64,000 nt of DNA, taken from the NCBI RefSeq assembly GCF_014653945.1, contig NZ_BNAU01000001.1:62001-126000 (forward strand), given 5' to 3'. The stretch comes from Amycolatopsis deserti. GTDB lineage: Bacteria; Actinomycetota; Actinomycetes; Mycobacteriales; Pseudonocardiaceae. The notes under the pieces were generated by a model, which worked only from the letters and a program-made list of their open reading frames with translations, did no database searches and was not told where the DNA came from. Shown one piece after another: positions 15,269 through 22,730 of this stretch. The translations under genes and the position numbers were made by a program. Numbering within the stretch: the first letter of the stretch is position 1; each line of letters opens with the position of its first letter.

Positions 15269-18256
15269 TCACCGCACGGGCGCGCCGCCCGTGCCTCGCC
15301 GGTGCGCGGCGGCGAGCAGCTCAGCCAGGTGCACGCCCTCGTGACCGCCGCTGTCGAGTTGGTGGATCTGGGTGCGGCAGCTGAAACCGTCGGCGAGCAC
15401 GACGGCACGGGGGTCCGCTGCCCGCAGCGCGGGCAGTAGCACCCGCTCGGCGCACGCCTCGCTCACCTCGAGGTGCCCCCGCTCGAACCCGAAGTTGCCG
15501 GCCAGCCCGCAGCAGCCCGAGTCCAGGCGCCGCACGGTCGCGCCGGAGCGGCGCAGCAGCTCCTCGTCGGCGTCCCAGCCCAGCACCGCGTGCTGGTGGC
15601 AGTGCACCTGCGCCAGCGCCTCCGTCCCGGCCAGCGACGGGGGCCGGTAGCCGGGGGAGTGCGCGGTGAGCAGTTCGGCGAGAGTCACGGTCTGCCCGCG
15701 CAGGCGGCGCACATCGTGGTCGCCGGGGAACAGTTCCGGCGCGTCCCCGCGGAACACTGCGGTGCAGCTGGGTTCCAGGCCCAGCACGAGCCCGCCCCGG
15801 CGCAGGTGCGGCGCGAGCGCGCGCACCGTGCGGCGCAGCACCCGTTTCGCCGTGGCCAGCTGACCGGTGGAGATCCAGGTCAGGCCGCAGCACAGCGCCT
15901 CCTGCGGCACCTCCACCCGCCAGCCAGCCGCTTCGGCCAGCTCCACGGCGGCGCGCCCGGCGGCGGGGTGGAAGTGGTTGGTGAACGTGTCCGGCCACAG
16001 CAGCACCGTGCCGCGCGCACCGCTGCCCCGCGGGCCGCGGCGGGCGAACCACCGTTGAAGGCTCTCCGCGGCGAACCGGGGCAGTTCCCGGTTCTCGACA
16101 CCGGCCGCGGCGGTGGCCAGCCGGGACAGCCCCGGAGTGTGCGTCACCGCGTTGACCACCGGGGCCAGCCGGGCGCGGGAGACCGCCTGGGCGAGCAGCG
16201 GCAGCCAGCCCAGGGAGAAGTCCGAGCGGGGCCGCCGCCACGGGCGGTGCTGGTAGTGGTGGGCGAGGAATTCCGCCTTGTAGGTCGCCATGTCGACGTT
16301 GGCCGGGCAGTCGGTCTTGCACCCCTTGCAGGCCAGGCACAGGTCGAGCGCCTGCCGGACCTCCGCCGAGCGCCAGCCGCCGGTGAGCGGGCCGTCGCCG
16401 TGACCGTCGAGCATTTCGAACAGCAGCCGGGTCCGGCCGCGCGTCGAGTGCTCCTCCTCGCCGGTGACCTGGTAGGACGGGCACATCACCTGGCCGCCCT
16501 CGGTGACCCGCTGCCGGCACCGGCCGACACCCACGCAGCGGTTGGCGGCCTCGGCGAACGAGCCCCCGTCGTGGGGGTAGCGGAAGTACAGGTGCTGCGG
16601 ATCGGCGGGTGACCAGTCGCCGCCCAGCCGCAGGTCGGCGTCCAGCGGGCGCGGCGCGACCACCTTGCCGGGGTTCATCCGGTCGTCCGGATCGAAGATC
16701 GCCTTGAGCTGCCCGAACGCGCGCACCAGGTCCGCGCCGAACATGCGCGGCAGCAGTTCGCCGCGCGTCTGCCCGTCGCCGTGCTCGCCGGACAGCGAGC
16801 CGCCGAACTCGGCCACCAGATCGGCGGCGCGTTCCAGGAACTTCCGGTAGGTCGCGACCCCGCCCGCGCTGTAGAGGTCGAAGGGGATGCGGGTGTGCAC
16901 GCACCCCTGACCGAAGTGGCCGTAGAGACTGGGCCCGGTGTCGCTCGCGTATCCGAACTCCTGGTAAAGAGCGGACAGGCGGCGCAGGTAGTCGCCGAGC
17001 CGGCCGGGCGCGACGGCGGAGTCCTCCCAGCCCTCGAACGTGTCGGGCCTGCCGGGCAGGTGCGCGGTGGCGCCCAGGCCTGCCTCGCGGACCCGCCACA
17101 GCTCGGCTTCGCGGTCCGGGTCGTCCAGGACGGCGACGTCTGCGTGGTGGTCGGAGTCGCGCAGGGCGTCGAGCAGGCCGTGCGCATCGGCCTCGGCCTT
17201 CTCGGGGGTGTCCGCGGCGAACTGCACCATCAGGAAGGCGCGGCCGCCGGGCAGGTGCGTGAGCGCCTCGGGGTTGAGGTGCTTGATCCGTTCGTCGCGG
17301 ATGAGCTTGGCGTCCAGGCCCTCCAGGGCGACTGGCTGGTGCGGCAGGATCGCGGGCACGGCGTCGGCGGCCTTGTCCACGGTGGGGTAGCCGAGCACGA
17401 CCAGGGTGCGGTGGCCCAGGACGGGCACCAGTTCCAGTTTCGCGCGCAGCACGGTCACCAGAGTGGATTCGCTGCCGACCAGCAGCCCGGCGACGTCGAA
17501 ACCGTGTTCGGGCAGCAGGGAGTCGAGGTTGTACCCGGAGACCCGGCGCGGGATGTCCGGGAATCCGGCGCGGATGCGGTCCTGGTAGGTGTCGCGCAGC
17601 CGCCGGAGCAGGCGGTGGATCTCGGCGCGCCGGTCGCCCCGGCGCTCGATGCGGCGGTACTCCTCGTCGCTGGTGGGCCCGCACCAGAAGCGCGTGCCGT
17701 CGTAGCAGAGCACTTCCAGCGCGGCGATGTTGTCGACGACCTTGCCGGTGCGCTGCGCGGTGGCGCCGCAGGAGTTGTTGCCGATCATCCCGCCGATCGT
17801 GCAGTTCATGTGCGTCGCCGGCTCGGGGCCGAACCGCAGTCCGGTGGGGGCGAGCCGGCGGTTGAGCTCGTCGAGCACGATGCCCGGCTCGACCACGCAC
17901 GTGCGGGCCGCGGTGTCGACGGACTCGACGCGGTGGCAGTACTTGGACCAGTCGAGCACGACGGCGGTGTTGGTGCATTGCCCGGCCAGGCTCGTGCCCC
18001 CGCCGCGGGAGAGCACCGGCGCGCCGTGGTCGCGCGCCACCGCGACCGCCTCGGCCGCGTCCTCCGGCGTGCGGGGCACGACGACACCGATGGGCACCTG
18101 CCGGAAGTTGGACGCGTCGGTCGAGTAGGCCGCCCTGGTGCCCGCGTCGAAGCGCACCTCGCCGTCGACGCGGGCGCGCAGCGCGCTCTCCAGGCCGGCG
18201 ACGTCCACCTCGGCCGGAGCCGGCCGGAGCACCGGGTCCGGGAGGTCTGTGGTCAT
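15269..18256 (-). CDS. FAD/4Fe-4S D-lactate or glycolate dehydrogenase, GlcD-GlcF type fusion
   Basis: A 995-residue fusion. Residues about 40-270 form the PCMH FAD-binding domain (SRGGGTSLAGQCTN near 88) and about 280-540 the FAD-linked oxidase C-terminal domain. A first [4Fe-4S]-type cysteine set lies at about 573-592 (CVGVGRC to MCPSY) and a second at about 638-650 (CLACKGCKTDCP). Two CCG redox motifs follow near 788 (ALCCGLTW) and 914 (GCCGLAGNFGF). Such proteins oxidise D-lactate, glycolate or 2-hydroxyglutarate and pass electrons to the membrane. It heads the five-gene operon, with a GGGGAGGGG ribosome site and a MarR-type palindrome 54 bp upstream. Confidence 0.88.
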   Translation of the reverse strand: MTTDLPDPVLRPAPAEVDVAGLESALRARVDGEVRFDAGTRAAYSTDASNFRQVPIGVVVPRTPEDAAEAVAVARDHGAPVLSRGGGTSLAGQCTNTAVVLDWSKYCHRVESVDTAARTCVVEPGIVLDELNRRLAPTGLRFGPEPATHMNCTIGGMIGNNSCGATAQRTGKVVDNIAALEVLCYDGTRFWCGPTSDEEYRRIERRGDRRAEIHRLLRRLRDTYQDRIRAGFPDIPRRVSGYNLDSLLPEHGFDVAGLLVGSESTLVTVLRAKLELVPVLGHRTLVVLGYPTVDKAADAVPAILPHQPVALEGLDAKLIRDERIKHLNPEALTHLPGGRAFLMVQFAADTPEKAEADAHGLLDALRDSDHHADVAVLDDPDREAELWRVREAGLGATAHLPGRPDTFEGWEDSAVAPGRLGDYLRRLSALYQEFGYASDTGPSLYGHFGQGCVHTRIPFDLYSAGGVATYRKFLERAADLVAEFGGSLSGEHGDGQTRGELLPRMFGADLVRAFGQLKAIFDPDDRMNPGKVVAPRPLDADLRLGGDWSPADPQHLYFRYPHDGGSFAEAANRCVGVGRCRQRVTEGGQVMCPSYQVTGEEEHSTRGRTRLLFEMLDGHGDGPLTGGWRSAEVRQALDLCLACKGCKTDCPANVDMATYKAEFLAHHYQHRPWRRPRSDFSLGWLPLLAQAVSRARLAPVVNAVTHTPGLSRLATAAAGVENRELPRFAAESLQRWFARRGPRGSGARGTVLLWPDTFTNHFHPAAGRAAVELAEAAGWRVEVPQEALCCGLTWISTGQLATAKRVLRRTVRALAPHLRRGGLVLGLEPSCTAVFRGDAPELFPGDHDVRRLRGQTVTLAELLTAHSPGYRPPSLAGTEALAQVHCHQHAVLGWDADEELLRRSGATVRRLDSGCCGLAGNFGFERGHLEVSEACAERVLLPALRAADPRAVVLADGFSCRTQIHQLDSGGHEGVHLAELLAAAHRRGTGGAPVR

Positions 18257-18309
18257 GGCCCCTCCCCGTGGCGGGCGATTGGTGTCACCTGTCCCTGGGG
18301 TTAGCCTGG

Positions 18310-18324
18310 TTTGCGTGACGCAAA
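18310..18324. promoter_or_regulatory. MarR-type operator, site 1 (perfect palindrome)
   Basis: TTTGCGTGACGCAAA is a perfect 15-bp palindrome, 54 bp before the FAD/Fe-S dehydrogenase start and about 65 bp before the STAS gene. The same core recurs at three other starts in the next kilobase. Confidence 0.7.
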
Positions 18325-18388
18325 CGTCGATCGGCAAGATTGCGTCGGCTCAACAGCGGTTCACCGCGCTCGGACCAGAATCGATCAC

Positions 18389-18802
18389 ATGCTTGACGCA
18401 AACGATGTGGGCGATCACCGGGCGAGACCGGAGGTGGCAGCGGTGGCGTCGGGTCCGGAGAGCGTCTCCGGTTTCGAGATCGAGGCGCTGCGCCGTGCGG
18501 GCGCGGTGGTGGTCCGGGTCGCCGGCGAGGTGGACCTGGCGGCCGTGCCGTGGTTGCGGCGCTTCCTCGCACGAGCCCTCGCGGACCGGCCCGCGCTACT
18601 GGTCGTCGATCTCAGCGGAGTCGAGTTCCTCGGCATCCGGGCGGTTTCCGAACTGGTGCGGGCCCGCCGTGCGGCGGGCGAGGCCACGCAGGTGCGCGTC
18701 GTGGCGCCCGGTGGTGCCAGCCTCCGGCCGCTGACGCTGGCCGGGGTGACGCGGGAGGTGTCGGTGACGGCGACGCTGGCACAGGCGCTCGCGGATCGGT
18801 GA
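18389..18802 (+). CDS. STAS-domain protein (anti-sigma factor antagonist-like)
   Basis: A 137-residue protein made almost wholly of a STAS domain, with FEIEALRRAGAVVVRVAGEV near residue 30 and LLVVDLSGVEFLGIRAVSEL near 75. In SpoIIAA-like antagonists the loop after the DLSGV strand carries a phosphorylatable serine (DSSGL). Here the loop reads LGIRAV, so that serine is missing and partner switching by phosphorylation is doubtful. The ATG at 18389 lies at the edge of a half-operator. A TTG at 18311, inside operator site 1, would add 26 residues. Proximity suggests it belongs to the MarR-controlled group. Confidence 0.7.
   Translation: MLDANDVGDHRARPEVAAVASGPESVSGFEIEALRRAGAVVVRVAGEVDLAAVPWLRRFLARALADRPALLVVDLSGVEFLGIRAVSELVRARRAAGEATQVRVVAPGGASLRPLTLAGVTREVSVTATLAQALADR
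18394..18404. promoter_or_regulatory. MarR-type operator, site 2 (half site)
   Basis: TGACGCAAACG repeats the right half of sites 1 and 3 and overlaps codons 2-6 of the STAS gene. Alone it is a weak site. Its value comes from the repetition. Confidence 0.45.
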
Positions 18803-18844
18803 CGCGGTTTGCGGGGACAGTGGCCGACCCGGCCCGTACGCTGG

Positions 18845-18857
18845 TTGCGTGACGCAA
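18845..18857. promoter_or_regulatory. MarR-type operator, site 3, containing the marR-like start codon
   Basis: TTGCGTGACGCAA is a perfect palindrome whose central GTG (18849-18851) is the start codon of the regulator itself. A bound dimer would sit on the start of a leaderless message, which implies autorepression. Confidence 0.68.
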
Positions 18858-19319
18858 ACGAACGCGGCGGTGACGGAGACCGAGACCGCCCTCGCCGTTC
18901 TGCGGTCGATGGTCGGCATCGCCGACACGACCGTCGAGCGGGGGACCGCGGGGCTGACCCTCACGCAGTTCCGGGCACTGCGCGTGATCGCCGAGCGCAC
19001 CCCGGTCACGATGGGCCGGGTGGCCGCCGAACTCGGCATGAACCCGTCGTCGGTGACCCGCGCGTGTGACCGCCTCGAGGCGTCGAAGCTGCTGCACCGG
19101 GCCCCGAACCCGCTGAACAAGCGGGAAACCCTGCTCGCGCCGACGGCGCGCGGCCGCCGGCTGGTCGACCGCGTCGACCACGACCGCAGGTCCGTTCTGA
19201 GCGAGGTGCTCGACCGCATGGAGCCCCGGGCGCGCGAGCGGCTGGCGCTGGTGTTCGGCGCCTTCGCCGACGCGGCCGAGGCCGTCCTCCATTCCGGGGA
19301 CAACGCCGACCGCGGCTGA
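18849..19319 (+). CDS. MarR-family transcriptional regulator
   Basis: A 156-residue winged-helix regulator. The wHTH runs LTLTQFRALRVIAERTPVTM, MGRVAAELGMNPSSVTRACD, then the wing NKRETLLAPTARGRRLV, flanked by helices for dimerisation. The GTG at 18849 is chosen because homology begins directly after it. It is embedded in a palindrome that also occurs upstream of the lactate-type dehydrogenase operon and the molybdopterin oxidoreductase. I infer that this protein controls both flanking operons and itself. No redox cysteine is present, so a small-molecule ligand (2-hydroxy or 2-oxo acid, perhaps) is likelier than peroxide sensing. Confidence 0.88.
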   Translation: MTQTNAAVTETETALAVLRSMVGIADTTVERGTAGLTLTQFRALRVIAERTPVTMGRVAAELGMNPSSVTRACDRLEASKLLHRAPNPLNKRETLLAPTARGRRLVDRVDHDRRSVLSEVLDRMEPRARERLALVFGAFADAAEAVLHSGDNADRG

Positions 19320-19335
19320 TTGCGCTGTGCAAACG
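19320..19335. promoter_or_regulatory. MarR-type operator, site 4
   Basis: TTGCGCTGTGCAAACG keeps both arms of the site (TTGCG and GCAAACG) at the same spacing but has a different four-base centre. It lies between the regulator stop and the molybdopterin oxidoreductase start, 40 bp before the latter. Confidence 0.55.
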
Positions 19336-19374
19336 AAGTGTTTCCCCGCGGGGCGGCGGGGGTAACCGCCTGCG

Positions 19375-21705
19375 GTGCGACGAGACGCGATCGCCGATCC
19401 GTGGGGTGCCCGCACGCCCTACGGACCGGGACAGTCCTGGCCCGTGCGGGTGGACTCCCACCTCGCCGACGGCCTGACCGAGGACGACGTCGACCGGTGG
19501 GTCCCGACGGCGGCGGTCCTGCACTCCAACGGTGACGGCCTCGAACTGGCCGTCAAGGACGGGCGCCTCGTCGGCGTCCGCGGGCGCGCCGGGGACCGGG
19601 TCAACCACGGTCGCGTCGATCCCAAGGACCTCTACGGCTGGCAGGCCAACGCCTCGCCGGACCGGCTCACCACGCCGCTGGTCCGCCGCGACGGCCGGCT
19701 CGTCGAGGCGAGCTGGGACGAGGCGATGAAGCTGGTCACCGACCGCAGCCGCGCCCTGCTGGACGAGCACGGCCCCAGCTCGATCGGCTTCTACACCAGC
19801 GGCCAGCTCTTCTGCGAGGAGTACTACACCCTCGCCGCCATCGCCCACGGCGCGATCGGCACCAACCACCTCGACGGCAACACCCGGCTGTGCACCGCCA
19901 CCGCCGCCGCCGCGCTCAAGGAAACCTTCGGCTGCGACGGCCAGCCCGGCTCCTACACCGACGTCGACCACGCCGACGTCATCGCCCTCTACGGCCACAA
20001 CGTCGCCGAGACGCAGAGCGTGCTGTGGACCCGCATGCTCGACCGGCTCGCCGGGCCCAACCCGCCGTCGCTGGTGTGCGTCGACCCGCGGGACACCCCG
20101 GTCGCCCGCGCGGCCACGGTGCACCTGGCGCCGTTGCCGGGCACCAACGTCGCCCTGATGAACGCGTTGCTGCACGAGATCATCGCCCGCGACTGGGTCG
20201 ACCACGACTACGTCGACCGGTGCACCGTGGGCTTCGACCAGCTCGCCGCGCTCGTCGCGGACTACCCGCCCGAACGCGCGGCCGAGATCTGTCGCGTCCC
20301 CGCCGCGCGCATCCGCGAGGCCGCCGCTCTGCTGGGCGGGGCGCAGCGGCTGCTGTCCACCGTGCTGCAGGGCTTCTACCAGTCCCACCAGGCCACCGCC
20401 GCGGCCGTGCAGGTGAACAACGTCAACCTCGTCCGCGGCATGCTCGGCCGTCCCGGGTGCGGGGTCCTGCAGATGAACGGGCAGCCCACGGCCGAGAACA
20501 CCCGCGAGTGCGGCGCCGACGGCGACCTCACCGGGTTCCGCAACTGGGCCAACGACGCGCACGTGGCGGAACTGGCGAACCTGTGGAACCTCGAGGTGAA
20601 GCAGATCCCGCACTACGCCCCGCCCACCCACGCGATGCAGATCTTCCGCTACGCCGAAAACGGCAGCCTGCGCCTGCTGTGGGTGTCGGCCACCAACCCC
20701 GCGGTCTCCCTGCCCGACCTCGCGCGCATCCGCTCCATCCTGTCCCAGGACCGGTTGTTCCTCGTGGTCCAGGACGCGTTCCTCACGGAGACCGCGGCGC
20801 TGGCCGATGTGGTGCTGCCCGCGGCGATGTGGGGCGAGAAGACGGGCGTGTTCACCAACGCCGACCGCACCGTGCACCTGTCGGAGAAGGCCGTCGACCC
20901 GCCCGGGCAGGCGCGGCCGGACCTCGAGGTCTTCCTCGACTACGCCCGGCGCATGGACTTCCGCGACCGCGACGGGCAGCCGTTCCCGCCGTGGCACGAC
21001 GCGGAGTCGGCGTTCGAGGCGTGGAAGCGGGCCAGCGCCGGCCGGCCCTGCGACTACACCGGGCTCAGCTACGGCAAGCTGCGTGAGCGCGCGATCCAAT
21101 GGCCGTGCGACGCCGAGCACCCCGACGGCACCGAACGGCTCTACGCCGACGGGAAGTTCTTCGCCGAGGCCGGCTACTGCGAGGACTACGGGCGCGACCT
21201 GGTCACCGGCGCCCCCGCCGATGAGAGCGAGTACCGGGCGTTCAACCCGGACGGCAAGGCCATGCTCAAGGCGGCGGAGTACCTGCCGCCGCACGAGAAG
21301 CCGTCCGCCGAGCACCCGTTCGCGTTGATCACCGGGCGGACGATCTACCAGTTCCACACCCGCACCAAGACCGGCCGCGTGCCCGAGCTGCGCGACGCGG
21401 CTCCCGAGGTGTGGGTCGAGATGTCCGAACAGGACGCGAAGGCCCACGATCTGTCCGAAGGGGACCTCGCCGAGATCACGACTCCGCGGGGCGCGGTCCA
21501 TGCCCGGGTGCGGATCGGCGGCATCCGCGACGGTGTGCTCTTCCTGCCGTTCCACTACGGGTACTGGGACACCGGCGACCCGTCCGGACGCGACGGGCAC
21601 CGGGCGGCCAACGAGCTCACCGTCACCGACTGGGACCCGGTGTCCAAGCAGCCGCTGTTCAAGACCGCGGCCGCCGCGATCAGCCGCGCGAAGGGGGACC
21701 GGTGA
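19375..21705 (+). CDS. Molybdopterin oxidoreductase (formate dehydrogenase/nitrate reductase-like) lacking the N-terminal Fe-S cysteines
   Basis: A 776-residue protein of the DMSO reductase family, cytoplasmic by its lack of a Tat signal. The molybdenum-ligand cysteine is C173 in NTRLCTATAAAALKETFG, and the C-terminal molydopterin-dinucleotide domain begins near residue 655 (HPFALITGRT). In homologues the N-terminus carries a CxxCxxxC cluster. Here the matching stretch TAAVLHSNGDGLELAV (from residue 45) has Ala47, His50 and Asp54 in those places, so no cluster can form in the usual way. How electrons leave the active site is therefore unclear. The GTG at 19375 follows a MarR-type operator. 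The stop overlaps the next start (GTGA). Confidence 0.8.
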   Translation: MRRDAIADPWGARTPYGPGQSWPVRVDSHLADGLTEDDVDRWVPTAAVLHSNGDGLELAVKDGRLVGVRGRAGDRVNHGRVDPKDLYGWQANASPDRLTTPLVRRDGRLVEASWDEAMKLVTDRSRALLDEHGPSSIGFYTSGQLFCEEYYTLAAIAHGAIGTNHLDGNTRLCTATAAAALKETFGCDGQPGSYTDVDHADVIALYGHNVAETQSVLWTRMLDRLAGPNPPSLVCVDPRDTPVARAATVHLAPLPGTNVALMNALLHEIIARDWVDHDYVDRCTVGFDQLAALVADYPPERAAEICRVPAARIREAAALLGGAQRLLSTVLQGFYQSHQATAAAVQVNNVNLVRGMLGRPGCGVLQMNGQPTAENTRECGADGDLTGFRNWANDAHVAELANLWNLEVKQIPHYAPPTHAMQIFRYAENGSLRLLWVSATNPAVSLPDLARIRSILSQDRLFLVVQDAFLTETAALADVVLPAAMWGEKTGVFTNADRTVHLSEKAVDPPGQARPDLEVFLDYARRMDFRDRDGQPFPPWHDAESAFEAWKRASAGRPCDYTGLSYGKLRERAIQWPCDAEHPDGTERLYADGKFFAEAGYCEDYGRDLVTGAPADESEYRAFNPDGKAMLKAAEYLPPHEKPSAEHPFALITGRTIYQFHTRTKTGRVPELRDAAPEVWVEMSEQDAKAHDLSEGDLAEITTPRGAVHARVRIGGIRDGVLFLPFHYGYWDTGDPSGRDGHRAANELTVTDWDPVSKQPLFKTAAAAISRAKGDR

Positions 21706-22184
21706 AGATCGCCCTCGCCCTGCGCGAACTGCACCGCTCCGAGAAAGCGCTGGCGCGTGACCTGCTCAAGGTGTCCGACCGGCACCACGCCGAACCCGAG
21801 ATCCACCACGTCGCCCGCGACCTGGCCGGCTGGTCCCGTGACCACGTCCGGGCACTCGCCGACGCCGGCCGCGCCTACGACCTGGACCTGGACGCCGACG
21901 TCGCCGAGCGGTCGGGCCCGCTCGCGCCCGTGCGCACCGCCGTGAGCGAGTTGCTCAGCTCCCGTCCCGAGCCGGGTGTGCTGTTGCTGGCCGACCTGCG
22001 CCGGTTGCACCGCGCGTGCGCCGGGGTGTCGCTGGACTGGGAACTGCTGGCGCAGGGAGCGCAGGCCGTCAAGGACGACGAGCTGCTGTCCCTGGCGAGC
22101 CGCTGCCACCCCCACACGCTGCGCCAGCTGAAGTGGACCAACGCGATGCTCAAGCAGCTCGCGCCGCAGGTACTGGCCGGCTGA
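21702..22184 (+). CDS. Small all-helical protein coupled to the molybdopterin oxidoreductase
   Basis: A 160-residue soluble protein that I cannot assign to a named family. It is almost entirely amphipathic helix, with evenly spaced His, Glu and Asp residues (LRELHRSEKALARDLLK, HHAEPEIHHVARDL, WSRDHVRALADAG), reminiscent of ferritin-like or hemerythrin-like four-helix bundles. A metal site is not proven. Its GTG start overlaps the oxidoreductase stop by four bases, so it is probably made in step with it and may be an electron-transfer or assembly partner. Confidence 0.65.
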   Translation: MKIALALRELHRSEKALARDLLKVSDRHHAEPEIHHVARDLAGWSRDHVRALADAGRAYDLDLDADVAERSGPLAPVRTAVSELLSSRPEPGVLLLADLRRLHRACAGVSLDWELLAQGAQAVKDDELLSLASRCHPHTLRQLKWTNAMLKQLAPQVLAG

Positions 22185-22730
22185 CACTCCAGCGACCCGG
22201 CCGACCTCTGGCAGGACGGGCGCAGCCGGGGTTCGGCGTTGGGCGATGGACCATGATCGCGGACTGGCGGGCCGGTGGGTGACGAGGACCAGCGGGTGTT
22301 CGCGGACGCGACCTACGGCCCCCCCCGGACGTCACTGCCCCTGGCAGGCCGCACCGATGTCGCCGGCGGCAAGGGCCGCCCGGCGTGCTCGGCCCAGCCG
22401 TCGATGGCGCTCGACGCCCGCACCGTCAGCGTCGAGGCCTTCCGCGGCGGCACCAGCTCGTCGAGCTCGCCGGCGGTGAACCCGGCACCGCCCTCGGCCT
22501 GTGGCTCGAGACCCCGGTCATTCGTCCACCCTCCCGATCATGCCGGGGAGGGTGCCCCGCGGCCGGGACCGGCCGCGTCCGTACTACTACGCATCCGCGG
22601 TACCCATCGTCGTCAGCTGGACGTTGTCGTGGCCGTCGGCGGCCGGTCCGGCGCACGGCGGAGCGCTCCGTACCGGGTGTGCGTACTTGCACGGACGCGG
22701 TCGTGGCAGGTGCGGGTCATCGTGACCGGC
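22185..22730. other. 546-bp gap without a recognisable gene
   Basis: Open frames exist on both strands because of high GC, but none resembles a known family. The plus-strand frame that runs into the amidohydrolase lacks protein-like composition before about 22720. The stretch holds two adjacent hairpins at 22527-22577 and may contain the worn remains of a gene. Confidence 0.5.
22527..22577. terminator. Two tandem GC-rich hairpins
   Basis: CACCCTCCC (22527-22535) pairs with GGGAGGGTG (22546-22554) around a 10-base loop. Four bases on, CGCGGCCGG (22558-22566) pairs with CCGGCCGCG (22569-22577) around a 2-base turn. Both are perfect. They lie about 340 bp after the helical-protein gene and 154 bp before the amidohydrolase. 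A terminator or a leader structure are both possible. Confidence 0.4.

Noticed and set aside
13525..15384. Long plus-strand open frame opposite the ThDP enzyme gene
   Set aside because: Low-complexity composition and no family. The minus-strand frame carries the ThDP motifs.
16781..18304. Long plus-strand open frame opposite the FAD/Fe-S dehydrogenase
   Set aside because: Antisense shadow. All cofactor motifs are on the minus strand.
22275..22730. N-terminal extension of the amidohydrolase frame
   Set aside because: The open frame continues upstream, but the composition is not protein-like, it contains two hairpins, and the amidohydrolase fold begins after 22731.
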